The notes under the pieces are model-generated. The model saw only the letters and a program-made list of their open reading frames with translations, was not told where the DNA came from and searched no databases. DNA of 33,780 nucleotides from an uncultured Pelagibacteraceae bacterium (lineage in GTDB: Bacteria > Pseudomonadota > Alphaproteobacteria > Pelagibacterales > Pelagibacteraceae), in assembly GCA_902524865.1 (NCBI GenBank), contig CABZEV010000001.1, positions 70,278 to 104,057 of the forward strand, given 5' to 3'. Below, piece by piece: positions 1 through 10,400 of the stretch. The stretch's first letter is position 1; each line of letters starts with the position of its first letter. The position numbers were made by a program, and so were the translations under genes.

Positions 1-78
1 GATTAATCCACCAAAACTTAAACTTAATGCACCTAAAAAAATTAATAATGGTCCAGGTAAGTTTCTAATAATAGTCAT
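1..78 (-). CDS. EamA/DMT-family permease, N-terminal fragment (runs off window edge)
   Basis: Reverse-strand ATG at 78..76 translates MTIIRNLPGPLLIFLGALSLSFGGLI, resembling the first TM helix of EamA permeases; overlaps the stop of the next upstream gene. Confidence 0.5.
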   Translation of the reverse strand, partial: MTIIRNLPGPLLIFLGALSLSFGGLI

Positions 79-1022
79 TAAATTTGTGAAATTAAATTTT
101 GCGTCTCCAAGTCATATAGTTTGAATAATGTTTCTGCATCAGCTAATTCGAGTTTTTTAAATTTTATCTTTGAACCTGGAGTTAATTGAACTAACTTGTC
201 ATAATCTGCACTGATAACAACTCCTATTTTAGGATAACCTCCAATAGTGCCATGGTCTGAAAGCATAATAATCGGATTTCCATCTGCTGGTACTTGAACA
301 ACACCTTTTAATAAACCCTCTGATTTAATATTGGTATCAACAATATTTTCTATTTTTGGTCCCTCTAATCTCATACCCATACGATCTGATAATTTTGATA
401 TTACAAATTTTTTCTCAAAAAAAATTTTTTTTCCTTCATCAGAAAAATAGTCAAAATTTGTCCCTTGGATAACTCTGATATTTTCAATTTTTGTATTGAT
501 GTAATTTAATCTTTTATCACTTAAATTTTTATTGATCTTTGAAATATAAATCTTTTGCCCATCTTCTATTTTTTTTCCATTATTTGCACCTATGTTTGCT
601 CTTGTATTAATTGAGCAACTTGACCATTGATAATTTACATCGAATTCACCACTTACTGCTAAATATCCATAAACAGATTTATTAGTGCTTATAATATCTA
701 ATTCATCACCATTTTCTAAAGTGAAAGATTGATAACAATTTCCTTCAATGATATTGTTTTTTTTTCTTATTATAAATTTTACATCTCCTGCAATTGCAAA
801 ATTGATATTCTCACCAGAATACTTTAACAAAGGACCTTGATAGGCAAATTCAATTGTTGGGAAATTTACCTCATTACCAACAAGTTTGTTAGAAATTTGA
901 AAATTTCTATTATCCATTGCTCCACTAAATGGAATACCAATATGATAAAGGTTGCCTCTACCTTGATCTTGAAATGTTGTATTTATTCCAGCTCTTTTTA
1001 TTTCAAAATAATTTTTATTCAT
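78..1022 (-). CDS. pxpC: 5-oxoprolinase subunit C / biotin-dependent carboxyltransferase-like (KipA family)
   Basis: Motifs FQDQGRGNLYHIGIPFSGAMD, SDRMGMRLEGP, GVVQVPADGNPIIMLSDHGTIGGYPKIGVV. Start moved to internal Met13 of the supplied ORF (78..1058), giving MNKNYFEIKRAG. Confidence 0.9.
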   Translation of the reverse strand: MNKNYFEIKRAGINTTFQDQGRGNLYHIGIPFSGAMDNRNFQISNKLVGNEVNFPTIEFAYQGPLLKYSGENINFAIAGDVKFIIRKKNNIIEGNCYQSFTLENGDELDIISTNKSVYGYLAVSGEFDVNYQWSSCSINTRANIGANNGKKIEDGQKIYISKINKNLSDKRLNYINTKIENIRVIQGTNFDYFSDEGKKIFFEKKFVISKLSDRMGMRLEGPKIENIVDTNIKSEGLLKGVVQVPADGNPIIMLSDHGTIGGYPKIGVVISADYDKLVQLTPGSKIKFKKLELADAETLFKLYDLETQNLISQI

Positions 1023-1689
1023 TATTATTGTAATATTGATCTTTGCTAATTTTCTCAAAAGTAACTACATCACCTGGGTTAATTAAATTTGGATTATTCT
1101 CTTTAGTGCTATCAAAAATAACTTGTGGTGTATTTCCAATGATATTCCACCCACCAGGACTTTCAAATGTATAAATATTTGCGAATTGTTCTGTCAATCC
1201 AACTGAACCTTTAGGCACTTTTACTCTTGGTGTTTCTAAACGTTTTGCCTGCAGCTCATTTTCTAGATCACCTAAAAAGGGCATACCAGCAATAAAACCA
1301 GTCATGTAGCAAAAAAATTCCTTACCAAAAAATTTCTCATAAATTTTATCACGGGTTATTTGTAACTTTTTCTCTAATCTTTTTATATCTAATGAAAAAT
1401 TTTCATCACAACAAACAGGTATCTTAATTTTATTACTTTCTAATGCACCATGATTAGCAACATTTAAATTTTCGATTAACTTTTTGATTGTTTGAAAATT
1501 TTTTTTTCGTAGATCGAATGAAATTATTAATTTATTATATGAGGGGGTTAAGTTATTTATCCCGTCAATATTTTCTTTTTGAATAGTTTTAAAATATCGT
1601 ATTACTTTACTGTTTATTTCTTTGTTTACCTCAGTCCCAAAATCACAATACAAAGCTGCGTCACCAAGATTTGATATATTTTTAATCAT
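1015..1689 (-). CDS. pxpB: 5-oxoprolinase subunit B (KipI family)
   Basis: GDAALYCDFG start, FIAGMPFLGDL, PRVKVPKGSVGLTEQFANIYTFESPGGWNIIGNTP motif. Confidence 0.92.
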   Translation of the reverse strand: MIKNISNLGDAALYCDFGTEVNKEINSKVIRYFKTIQKENIDGINNLTPSYNKLIISFDLRKKNFQTIKKLIENLNVANHGALESNKIKIPVCCDENFSLDIKRLEKKLQITRDKIYEKFFGKEFFCYMTGFIAGMPFLGDLENELQAKRLETPRVKVPKGSVGLTEQFANIYTFESPGGWNIIGNTPQVIFDSTKENNPNLINPGDVVTFEKISKDQYYNNNE

Positions 1690-1710
1690 GCCATGTTATA
1701 CTTACAAATT

Positions 1711-2490
1711 ATGAGTATTGAAATTAATATAAATTGTGATTTAGGCGAAAAATCGAAACATCACTCAAATAAGTATGATCCAGATTTATTAGAGATCGTA
1801 AATTCAGCTAATGTTGCTTGTGGATATCACGCAGGGGATGAGCAAACCATGAGTCAAGTAGTAAAAATTTCAAAAAAAAATGGAGTGAGTATTGGTGCGC
1901 ATCCATCTTTCAATGATCCAGAAAATTTTGGTAGAGAGAGAATGAATCTTTCTGAAAGTGAAATAAAAAAACTTATAATTGATCAATATGAAATTCTTCA
2001 AAAAATAGCTTCTTCTCATGGAGAAAGTGTATCTCATGTGAAACCTCATGGAGCCCTAAATAATATGGCATGTGAGGATATTGAATTAGCTACAATTTTA
2101 GCCAAAACTATTAAGGATATTAATAAAAACATAATATATCTCGTTCCTACCGGCTCAAAAATGCAAGAAGCAGCAAAAAAGTTAGACATGAAATTTGCCT
2201 GTGAAATTTTTGCTGATAGAAATTATGAGGATGATGGCAATCTTGTATCAAGAAAGAAGTCTCATGCATTAATAACTAACCCCGAAGAAGCAAAAAAACA
2301 TGTATTAAAAATGGTACAAACTCAGTCGCTTAATTGTCACAGCGGGAAGCAAATACCTTGTGAAATCGATTCTGTTTGTATACACGGAGACAATCTAAGT
2401 TCATTAGCAACAGCTAAGTCGATAAAAGAGAACTTACTTGAAAATGGCTTAGAATTAAAAACTTTAAACAAAATGAAAAAATTTATTTAA
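1711..2490 (+). CDS. pxpA: 5-oxoprolinase subunit A (LamB/YcsF family)
   Basis: INCDLGE, NSANVACGYHAGD, GVSIGAHPSFNDPENFGRERM, VKPHGALNN, EIFADRNYEDDGNLVSR, CIHGDN. Met7 of the supplied ORF is the more likely start. Confidence 0.95.
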   Translation: MSIEININCDLGEKSKHHSNKYDPDLLEIVNSANVACGYHAGDEQTMSQVVKISKKNGVSIGAHPSFNDPENFGRERMNLSESEIKKLIIDQYEILQKIASSHGESVSHVKPHGALNNMACEDIELATILAKTIKDINKNIIYLVPTGSKMQEAAKKLDMKFACEIFADRNYEDDGNLVSRKKSHALITNPEEAKKHVLKMVQTQSLNCHSGKQIPCEIDSVCIHGDNLSSLATAKSIKENLLENGLELKTLNKMKKFI

Positions 2491-2491
2491 T

Positions 2492-2989
2492 ATGAAAAAA
2501 ATTATATTATCTTTATCTATTGCGTTCTTTATCACAACAAATGTTTTTGCAGCTGGTTCATCTTCTAGTGGAAACGATGGTGGATCAAGTGCAACAAAAA
2601 CAAACTATGACAAAGCGGTAGTGCATATAAAAAGTGCTAAAAAACACGAAAAAAAAGGAAAATTAGAAAAAGCGCAAAAAAGTTATGCAAAAGCGCAAAA
2701 GCTTTTAATCAAATCAAATGAAAAAAAACCTGGTAAAGCTGATACTCTTAATTATTTAGGTTTCACAACTAGGAAGTTGGGTGATTTTGAGAATGGTGAG
2801 CAATATTATCTTCAAGGTTTAGCTATTGATCCAAAACACAAAGGTATTAACGAATATCTTGGTGAATTGTATGTTGCAACTAACAGACATAATCTTGCAG
2901 TTGAAAGGCTTGAAGTTTTAGAGAGTTGTAATTGCGAGGAATATGATCAGTTAAAAGCTGTCATAGCTGGCGAAAAATCAAAATACTAA
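2492..2989 (+). CDS. Secreted/periplasmic TPR-repeat protein
   Basis: N-terminal signal peptide (MKKIILSLSIAFFITTNVFA) and TPR-like helices (ADTLNYLGFTTRKLGDFENGEQYYLQGLAIDPKH). Confidence 0.75.
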   Translation: MKKIILSLSIAFFITTNVFAAGSSSSGNDGGSSATKTNYDKAVVHIKSAKKHEKKGKLEKAQKSYAKAQKLLIKSNEKKPGKADTLNYLGFTTRKLGDFENGEQYYLQGLAIDPKHKGINEYLGELYVATNRHNLAVERLEVLESCNCEEYDQLKAVIAGEKSKY

Positions 2990-4296
2990 TTTATATTTTT
3001 AATCATTTGCTCCGGCATCCATAAAGCTATTTCTGGAAAGATCACTACCAATATAACTGCGAGTACCATTAATAAGAATAATGGGAATGCACTCCTTGCA
3101 ATATACCCCATATCTTTTTTTGCCATACCTTGAAGTACAAATAAATTGAAACCAACAGGTGGGGTGATTTGTGCCATCTCAACAACGATGACTAAAAAAA
3201 TACCAAACCAAATCATATCAAAACCAGCTTGTCTAATCATGGGTTCAATAATTGCCATCGTTAAAACCACAGCTGAAATACCATCAAGAAACATTCCTAA
3301 AATTATATAAAAGATCATTAAAACAAATATCAAAACATATGGTGATAATTCCATATTTTGGATCCAGAGAGCTAGATTTCTTGGTAACCCAGTGAAACCC
3401 ATTGCTAAAGATAAAAAAGTCGAACCTGCTAAAATAAACGCGATCATACAAGAAGTTTTAGTTGCTCCAAGTAAAGACGATTTAAAAGTCCTTAATGTCA
3501 AACTTTTTTGAAAGTAAGATAATATTAATGCTCCAACAACTCCTAATGAAGCTGCTTCAGTAGCTGTTGCGATTCCTGTATATATCGATCCAATAACAGC
3601 TAATATCAAAATTATTACCGGTAAAAGTTGTTTTGATCTTTTTATTTTTTCCAAAAATGAGTACTCCTCAATAATTTTTGGCATAGATTTTTTATTAATT
3701 AACGACCAAATAATTACGTAAGACATGAATATTAGTGCAATCATTATCCCAGGAATAATCCCGGCGATAAATAATTTTGCTATAGACTCTTGGACTGCAA
3801 CTCCATAAATAATTAATATAATTGATGGTGGTATCAGCAAACCCAATGTTCCTGAACCCGCTAAACTACCCAGTAGGATTTTTTCTGGATAATTTCTTTT
3901 TCTTAATTCGGGAATAGACATCTTTCCTACTGTTGCAACAGTTGCCGCTGAGGAACCCGAAATAGCTGCAAATAATGCGCATCCTACAACATTAACATGG
4001 ATTAAACCTCCCGGTAATTTTTGCATCCAAGGAGATAATCCTTTGAATAAATTCTCAGAAAGCTTTGTCCTAAATAAAATCTCACCCATCCAGACGAATA
4101 GTGGTAATGCTGTTAGTGTCCATGAAGATGATGTACCCCATATTGTTGTAGCCATTGCATCACCAACTGGTCTTGAGGTGAATAACATCATACCAATAGC
4201 TGATACACCAATCATACTTAAAGCAACCCAAATTCCAGATCCTAAAAAAAATAGTAAAACACTAATAAAGAAAATTGTTAAAAGTATTTCAGTCAT
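2986..4296 (-). CDS. dctM: TRAP transporter large permease (DctM)
   Basis: About 12 hydrophobic segments; SGSSAATVATVGKMSIPELRKRNYP and GSLAGSGTLGLLIPPSIILIIYGV motifs. Confidence 0.93.
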   Translation of the reverse strand: MTEILLTIFFISVLLFFLGSGIWVALSMIGVSAIGMMLFTSRPVGDAMATTIWGTSSSWTLTALPLFVWMGEILFRTKLSENLFKGLSPWMQKLPGGLIHVNVVGCALFAAISGSSAATVATVGKMSIPELRKRNYPEKILLGSLAGSGTLGLLIPPSIILIIYGVAVQESIAKLFIAGIIPGIMIALIFMSYVIIWSLINKKSMPKIIEEYSFLEKIKRSKQLLPVIILILAVIGSIYTGIATATEAASLGVVGALILSYFQKSLTLRTFKSSLLGATKTSCMIAFILAGSTFLSLAMGFTGLPRNLALWIQNMELSPYVLIFVLMIFYIILGMFLDGISAVVLTMAIIEPMIRQAGFDMIWFGIFLVIVVEMAQITPPVGFNLFVLQGMAKKDMGYIARSAFPLFLLMVLAVILVVIFPEIALWMPEQMIKNIN

Positions 4297-4779
4297 TTAA
4301 TGCTTTTTGATGGTTAAAATAAATTGATGAAAAACACTTATAAAAAAAATTGTTGATCCTATAGCTAGGCTTGTTTGAGGAATCCAAATCAAAATTTCAT
4401 CTGCTCCCTCACTTCGCTCTTGAAATTTATAAGAAATAATTAACATTTTTATAAAGTAAAAAGCTAGGTATCCTGAAAAAAAGCTTGCCATACTTAAACA
4501 CCAAGTTTCAATAAATCTTTTCTTTGCGCCTGATAATTTTTCTAAAAAAAGTGTAATCCGGATATGTCCACCTTCTACAAATGTGTACGCTAATGCAAAA
4601 AAAGATGCAGCAGCCATACAATAACCTGAATACTCAGCTAGACCTCTTATATAAAAACCAAATATTCTTGATGAAACACCAATAAGGATAAAAACTGCTA
4701 CCAAAATTAAGAAAAAAGCAGCAATATAACCTGAAAATTTATAGAGTTTATTTAAATTTCTATCTAGTGATTTAAACAT
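4297..4779 (-). CDS. dctQ: TRAP transporter small permease (DctQ)
   Basis: Four hydrophobic helices, RGLAEYSGYCMAAASFFALAYTFVEGGHIRITLF motif; between dctM and dctP. Confidence 0.88.
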   Translation of the reverse strand: MFKSLDRNLNKLYKFSGYIAAFFLILVAVFILIGVSSRIFGFYIRGLAEYSGYCMAAASFFALAYTFVEGGHIRITLFLEKLSGAKKRFIETWCLSMASFFSGYLAFYFIKMLIISYKFQERSEGADEILIWIPQTSLAIGSTIFFISVFHQFILTIKKH

Positions 4780-4785
4780 AACAAT

Positions 4786-4816
4786 TTAAGGCCACCCAAA
4801 TTTTAAGTGGCCTTAA
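4786..4816 (-). terminator. Stem-loop between dctP and dctQ
   Basis: Perfect 10-bp stem TTAAGGCCAC (4786-4795) / GTGGCCTTAA (4807-4816), 11-nt loop. Confidence 0.65.
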
Positions 4817-4831
4817 TTTTAAAGAGTTGAA

Positions 4832-5803
4832 TTATTTATAACTTGATAAAACAGTAGCTCCTCTTGAGCCAGCTTTTTGAGACCATTCCTTAGCCATAGT
4901 CTCTCCAACTTTTTCAAAATGAGTTTGTAATGGTGCATTAACTTCGCCAACTACCATACCAGCATCAGCTAAAGCTTTTTTATCACCAACATTTCCTTGT
5001 TTTGATAATTGCCAGCCTTTTCTTTCAGCTAAAGCTGCTTGTTTCATAACTAGATCTTTAGTAGCTTGATCTAATTTATTCCAAGCATCTTTGTTAACAA
5101 TTATCATGTTCTTTGGAAACCAAGCTGCAATATCATAAAAATATTTCACACCATTCTCCCAAATTTTGGAGTTTTTACCTGTAGTAGGTGATGTGATCAT
5201 ACTTTCAACTGCGCCTGTGGAAAATGCCTGACTAATTTCAGCAGCCTCTATTTTTGTAGGAGCCATTCCTGTTAGTTCGGCAATTCTAATGGTAGCAGAA
5301 TTATAAGCTCTAAATTTAAGACCTTTTAAATCCTCAACAGAATTAATTTCCTTTTTACTATACAAGCCTTGAGCTGGCCATGGTACAGCATAAAGAAATA
5401 CTAAGCCTTTCTCATCTAATCCTTTAACGATTTCGTCTTTTGACGCTTTATACAATTTCATTGCATCAGAATAAGACGTTGCTAAGAATGGTTGCGAGTC
5501 TACTTCTAAAAGTGGATCCTCTTTTCCTAAAGCTGACATAAATCTCTCACCAATTTGTGCTTGACCTGTTCTTACTGCTCTAAAAATTTCTCCACCTTTA
5601 AACAACGAACCACCAGGGTGCGTTACAATTGTTAACTTGCCACCACTTTTTTCAGTAACATTTTTTGCGAATTCAGCTGCGTTTGCAGAATGAAAGTTCC
5701 CCGCTCCATAAGCTAGAGCCATGTCCCATTTCTCTGCAATCGCAAGATTAATTGTCAAAATTAATGAAACTAAAATAGTTAATAAATATTTTAAGAATTT
5801 CAT
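4832..5803 (-). CDS. dctP: TRAP transporter substrate-binding protein (DctP)
   Basis: Signal peptide, GGSLFKGGEIFRAVRTGQAQIGE, LKGLKFRAYNSATIRIAELTGMAPTKIEAAEISQAFSTGAVESMITSP; GGAGG Shine-Dalgarno upstream. Confidence 0.93.
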   Translation of the reverse strand: MKFLKYLLTILVSLILTINLAIAEKWDMALAYGAGNFHSANAAEFAKNVTEKSGGKLTIVTHPGGSLFKGGEIFRAVRTGQAQIGERFMSALGKEDPLLEVDSQPFLATSYSDAMKLYKASKDEIVKGLDEKGLVFLYAVPWPAQGLYSKKEINSVEDLKGLKFRAYNSATIRIAELTGMAPTKIEAAEISQAFSTGAVESMITSPTTGKNSKIWENGVKYFYDIAAWFPKNMIIVNKDAWNKLDQATKDLVMKQAALAERKGWQLSKQGNVGDKKALADAGMVVGEVNAPLQTHFEKVGETMAKEWSQKAGSRGATVLSSYK

Positions 5804-5916
5804 TTGTCCTCCATTTTTATTAAGACTATTTCATTATGTATTAAAATAATTATCAATAAAAAAATAATACTACTTTTAATTGAATTATTTTAAATATTTT
5901 ATACTATGCTTTTACT

Positions 5917-6528
5917 TTGTTAGAAGAAGCACTCATATTAGTTCAGATTATTTTTATTGATATAATCTTGGCAGCAGATAATGCAATCATTATTGGTTTG
6001 ATTGCAGCGAACTTTGCACCAAAACATAGAAGACAAATTATTTTATGGGGAGTGGCTGGTGCATTAATATTTAAAGTTATTTTTGCGTTATTTGCTACTT
6101 ATTTATTCAAATTTTATTTTATCAAAATTTTAGGTGGTTTACTTTTAATATGGATCGTTAATGATTTGAGAAAAGATCTTTTTGAAATAAAGAAAGTAAA
6201 ATCACCAACAAAAAAATCTAAAGAACCATCTTATATTCAAAGTGTTTATAAAGTTTTATTTGCTGATATTACGATCAGTTTTGACAATGTGATAGGTGTG
6301 GTTGGAGCTGCCAAAGGTAATTTTGGCTTCATGATATTTGGACTTGTATTATCAGTAATTCTAACAGGAGCAATGGCGACATATCTTGCAAGTTATATTC
6401 AAAAACATTTATGGATTGCCTACGTTGGTTTAGGTTTTATCCTTTTAGTAGCAATTCAATTGGTAATTGGAGGTTTAGTAGACTTAGAAATTTTATCGAT
6501 CAACGAACAATTTAAGAAATATTTTTAA
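5917..6528 (+). CDS. TerC/YjbE-family integral membrane protein
   Basis: DIILAADNAIIIGLIAANF and ADITISFDNVIGVVGAAKGN duplicated motif; TTG start. Confidence 0.85.
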   Translation: MLEEALILVQIIFIDIILAADNAIIIGLIAANFAPKHRRQIILWGVAGALIFKVIFALFATYLFKFYFIKILGGLLLIWIVNDLRKDLFEIKKVKSPTKKSKEPSYIQSVYKVLFADITISFDNVIGVVGAAKGNFGFMIFGLVLSVILTGAMATYLASYIQKHLWIAYVGLGFILLVAIQLVIGGLVDLEILSINEQFKKYF

Positions 6529-7298
6529 TACGAGTGTTTTTTAGTTGGATATTTCCTAGATCTTACCTCTGAGGCATATTTTCTTAGTCCGGCATTGATA
6601 TATTTTTTTACATTTAGAAATTGTTTAACAAATTTTATTTTTGTTTGATTTAAACCAATTAAATCATCCGTAACAAGTACCTGACCATCGCAATGAACAG
6701 ATGAGCCAATTCCAATTGTTGGGATATTCAAATTTTTTGTAATTTGTTTAGCTATTGGAGTTTTTATACATTCAAGGACAATTGCAAAAACTCCATTTTT
6801 TTGAAGTAATAAGGCATCATTAATTAATTGATTGATCTCTTTTGTGGTCTTTCCTTTAGATTTAAATTTGCCTTTAGTTGATTGAGGTAATAATCCAAGA
6901 TGGCCCATCACAGGAATCTTGTTTTTGTTTAATAGTTTAATTTGACGGATCATTTTTTTTCCACCCTCCAACTTCACTGCATCACATTTAGTTTCCTTAA
7001 TTATTTTTTTAGCATTCTTTAAAGCAGCGTTTGTTGTTGAATAGGTATTAAATGGCATATCAACAACCATCAAACTTTTTTTTACTCCCAGTCTTACACT
7101 CTTAGAATGATTGATCATTTCTGTTATAGTAACTTTTCTAGTAGTTGAATAATTGTACAATACTGAACCTAGCGAGTCTCCCACTAGCACAATATCAACA
7201 TATTTGTCTACCTCTTCTGCAATATTTTTTGAATACGCAGTAAGACAAACAATTTTAGATTTATTTTTTTTATTTATAATTTTTTTTATTTTTTTCAT
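6525..7298 (-). CDS. panB: 3-methyl-2-oxobutanoate hydroxymethyltransferase
   Basis: [69 protein letters not shown]. Confidence 0.9.
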   Translation of the reverse strand: MKKIKKIINKKNKSKIVCLTAYSKNIAEEVDKYVDIVLVGDSLGSVLYNYSTTRKVTITEMINHSKSVRLGVKKSLMVVDMPFNTYSTTNAALKNAKKIIKETKCDAVKLEGGKKMIRQIKLLNKNKIPVMGHLGLLPQSTKGKFKSKGKTTKEINQLINDALLLQKNGVFAIVLECIKTPIAKQITKNLNIPTIGIGSSVHCDGQVLVTDDLIGLNQTKIKFVKQFLNVKKYINAGLRKYASEVRSRKYPTKKHSY

Positions 7299-8857
7299 TC
7301 AAGCTCAATGGTGCTCGGCGGTTTAGATGTAACATCATAAACTACTCTATTTACTCCTCTTATGCTATTTACAATTTTATTTGAAATCATTTGAATAAAT
7401 GATTTTTTGAAGTCATAAAAATCAGCTGTCATTCCGTCCTCAGATGTAATAGCTCTTAATAAACACAAATATTCATAAGTTCTATTATCACCCATTACAC
7501 CAACTGTTTTGACTGGAAGCAGTGCCGCATACGCTTGCCAAATCTTATTATATAAATTGTGATCTCTTAAAGCTTGAATAAAATAATTGTCAGCTTCTTT
7601 TAAAATTTTGATTTTTTCTCTAGTGATAATGCCAGGCATTCTGATCGCCAGTCCAGGTCCTGGAAAGGGGTGTCTTGATATAACTTTTTTACTAAGTTTT
7701 AATTCTAATCCTAATTTTCTAACCTCATCTTTAAATAAAAATTTCAGTGGTTCTACTAGTTTAAGTTTCATTTTCTTTGGTAAACCACCTACATTGTGAT
7801 GAGATTTGATCTTTGAAGTTTGGCTTCCAGTAACTGACTTACTTTCAATAAGATCTGGATAGAGCGTTCCTTGTGCTAAAAATTTTACATTTTTTATTCT
7901 TTTGGCGTATCTTTCAAAAATTTTGATAAATAAATTTCCAATTATTTTTCTTTTTTTCTCTGGATCAGAAACATTGTCGAGCTTTCTCAAAAATTCTTTC
8001 TCTGCATTCACATAAATCAGATTTATTTTCAATTTTTTTTTAAAAGTTTTAATTACTTGTATTTCCTCATTTTTTCTAAGAAGACCTGTATTAACGAAGA
8101 TACAAAATAATTTTTTACCAATTGCTTTATTCAATAACTGGGCGACAACACTACTATCAACTCCACCTGATAATGCACATATTACTTTATTTTTTCCAAC
8201 TAAATTTTGAACATCTTTTATCAATTTAATCTTTTGATCTTTTGATGACCAATTTCTTTGAATTTTACATATCAAGAATATAAAATTACTTATTAATTTT
8301 TTTCCATTTTCTGTATGGGTAACTTCGGGGTGAAACTGAACACCATAAAAATTTTTTTTTTTATTTTCGATAATAGCAAATTTCGAGTTTTGACTTGAGG
8401 CAATAACGTTAAAATTTTTGGGAAGTTTCGAAACTTGATCAGCATGACTCATCCAAACTTTATTAATATTTTTTTTATTAAAGAAGTTTTTTGTCAAAAT
8501 ACTTTCCCTCTTTTTGCGAATATTCGCTAATCCAAACTCTCTATATTTTGATTGTTTAACTCTGCCACCATTAAGTTTTGATAAAATTTGATGACCAAAA
8601 CAAATACCTAAGACTGGTATTTGATTTTCGATAATCCTTTTATCAAAAGAATATTTATTAATTTGATAAACATTTAACGGTCCACCTGATAATATTATTC
8701 CTTTGATTGAATTATCAATATTTTTATTTTTAACTTTTTTATGACTTATAATTTCGGAATAAACTCCTGACTCTCTTATTCGCCTGGCTATTAACTGAGT
8801 AAATTGTGAACCAAAATCTATTATTAAGATTTTGTTCAAATTCTTATCAAGACTCAT
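7295..8857 (-). CDS. guaA: GMP synthase (glutamine-hydrolysing)
   Basis: Class I GATase ([21 protein letters not shown]), ATP-PPase ([12 protein letters not shown]), C-terminal [15 protein letters not shown]. Confidence 0.97.
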   Translation of the reverse strand: MSLDKNLNKILIIDFGSQFTQLIARRIRESGVYSEIISHKKVKNKNIDNSIKGIILSGGPLNVYQINKYSFDKRIIENQIPVLGICFGHQILSKLNGGRVKQSKYREFGLANIRKKRESILTKNFFNKKNINKVWMSHADQVSKLPKNFNVIASSQNSKFAIIENKKKNFYGVQFHPEVTHTENGKKLISNFIFLICKIQRNWSSKDQKIKLIKDVQNLVGKNKVICALSGGVDSSVVAQLLNKAIGKKLFCIFVNTGLLRKNEEIQVIKTFKKKLKINLIYVNAEKEFLRKLDNVSDPEKKRKIIGNLFIKIFERYAKRIKNVKFLAQGTLYPDLIESKSVTGSQTSKIKSHHNVGGLPKKMKLKLVEPLKFLFKDEVRKLGLELKLSKKVISRHPFPGPGLAIRMPGIITREKIKILKEADNYFIQALRDHNLYNKIWQAYAALLPVKTVGVMGDNRTYEYLCLLRAITSEDGMTADFYDFKKSFIQMISNKIVNSIRGVNRVVYDVTSKPPSTIELE

Positions 8858-9287
8858 TTTTTTTGGGCTCTATATTTGCAAGGGTGTCTAAAATTTCTTT
8901 ATTTTCATTACAGAGTTTTTTGCAAACCTTAGAAAAAGTATTAGATAAATCTTTTACTTTTGAATAATTAGATCTCTCTAAAGCTATTTTCATAGACATT
9001 AATATTGCTTCCTCGTTATTAGGTTCAATTAATAATGTTGCTTCCAAATTTTTTTCTTCTTTATCTTGATCTTCTTGAATGTTGTAAATTTTTGCTAAAT
9101 AAAGATAAGAATTTGAGTCTTTAGGATTAAATACTATTCCTCTTTCAAACATAAACCTAGCATCTTCATATTTTTTATCTTTGAAAAATTTTAAACCTTT
9201 ATTAAAAAAATTTTCATCCGCTATAGCAATACTCATGCTATTGATTATTAAGTATAATAAAGAAAATAATTTAAATATTTTTGTCAT
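8847..9287 (-). CDS. Small secreted TPR-repeat protein
   Basis: Hydrophobic N-terminus and TPR pattern ([26 protein letters not shown]); overlaps both guaB and guaA. Confidence 0.7.
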   Translation of the reverse strand: MTKIFKLFSLLYLIINSMSIAIADENFFNKGLKFFKDKKYEDARFMFERGIVFNPKDSNSYLYLAKIYNIQEDQDKEEKNLEATLLIEPNNEEAILMSMKIALERSNYSKVKDLSNTFSKVCKKLCNENKEILDTLANIEPKKNES

Positions 9288-10363
9288 CAGTATTTACTAT
9301 CATTTTTAATGATATCGACATTATGAACCATACTTTCATAAAATCCAGCTTTTGTAATTTTAACAAATTGCGGTTGATATCTTAAATATTTTATCTGTTT
9401 GGAACCAAGATAACCCATAGATGATCTTAATCCACCAACTAATTTAAAAATAACTTTATCAACTTTACCTTTGTATTTTGCTAATCCCTCTACTCCCTCG
9501 GGTACATACTTTGATCTGTCTTTTTGTTTTTTTTGGAAATATCTATCAGCTGAGCCTTTGTTCATCGCTCCTACCGAGCCCATGCCTCTAAAACTTTTAA
9601 ATAGTTTGCCATTTTTTTTTATGAGTTTACCTGGCGTTTCATCACTTCCTGCAAACAACGAACCTATCATGACTGCATCAGCGCCAGCAGCAAAAGCTTT
9701 AGCGAGGTCACCTGAATATTTTATCCCCCCATCAGAAATAATTTTTACATTTTTATTCTTTATACTGTTTCTCACATTTAATATTGCACTTAATTGAGGA
9801 ACTCCAATACCCGCAACCAACCTAGTTGTGCAGATAGAACCGGGACCAATTCCAACCTTAATTATATCAACGCCTAATTTAAGTAAAAATTTAGCTGCAT
9901 CTGGTGTTGCTATATTTCCAGCACATAGAGCTGTTTTTTTATTTTTAATTTTTTTGATAAATCTAATTATTTCAGAAACTTTTTTGGTATGTCCGTGAGC
10001 AGTGTCCACAACAATCATATCCAATTTTTCTTTTAATAGTGCTTCAGCTCTTTTGAACTCGTTGGGTCCTGCTCCCACAGCTGCACCTACTAGTAATTTT
10101 TGTTTTTTTACTTTCCTAACTTCAAGAACTTGTTTTTTGATATCTAAATTTCTGTGGATTATTCCTAGTCCTCCAGATTTTGCAATAGCAATAGCCATTT
10201 TGCTTTCAGTTACTGTATCCATTGCTGAAGATAAAAGTGGAATTTTAAGTTTTAATGAGTCTGTTAATTTTATACTCGTATCAACCTCTGAGGGTAGTAT
10301 TTCAGAGTACTTAGGGACTAGAGTAACGTCGTCAAAGGTAAGTGCTTCTTTTATAGGAACCAT
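9287..10363 (-). CDS. guaB: IMP dehydrogenase (apparently lacking the CBS pair)
   Basis: [58 protein letters not shown]. At 358 aa it is shorter than classical about 490-aa IMPDH. Confidence 0.93.
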   Translation of the reverse strand: MVPIKEALTFDDVTLVPKYSEILPSEVDTSIKLTDSLKLKIPLLSSAMDTVTESKMAIAIAKSGGLGIIHRNLDIKKQVLEVRKVKKQKLLVGAAVGAGPNEFKRAEALLKEKLDMIVVDTAHGHTKKVSEIIRFIKKIKNKKTALCAGNIATPDAAKFLLKLGVDIIKVGIGPGSICTTRLVAGIGVPQLSAILNVRNSIKNKNVKIISDGGIKYSGDLAKAFAAGADAVMIGSLFAGSDETPGKLIKKNGKLFKSFRGMGSVGAMNKGSADRYFQKKQKDRSKYVPEGVEGLAKYKGKVDKVIFKLVGGLRSSMGYLGSKQIKYLRYQPQFVKITKAGFYESMVHNVDIIKNDSKY

Positions 10364-10400
10364 AATCTTTTATATATGATTCCTTTTAAATTAAAAGTAT

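Noticed and set aside
837-1049. Plus-strand 70-aa ORF opposite pxpC
   Set aside because: No domain or plausible start signals; antisense to a well-supported gene.
5804-5916. Riboswitch or ncRNA between dctP and the TerC-family gene
   Set aside because: Only AT-rich imperfect inverted repeats (TATTAAAATAATT / AATTATTTTAAATA); no recognisable aptamer core.
9471-10379. Plus-strand ORFs 9471-9797 and 10002-10379 opposite guaB
   Set aside because: Shadow ORFs antisense to a strongly conserved enzyme; low-complexity translations, no recognisable domain.
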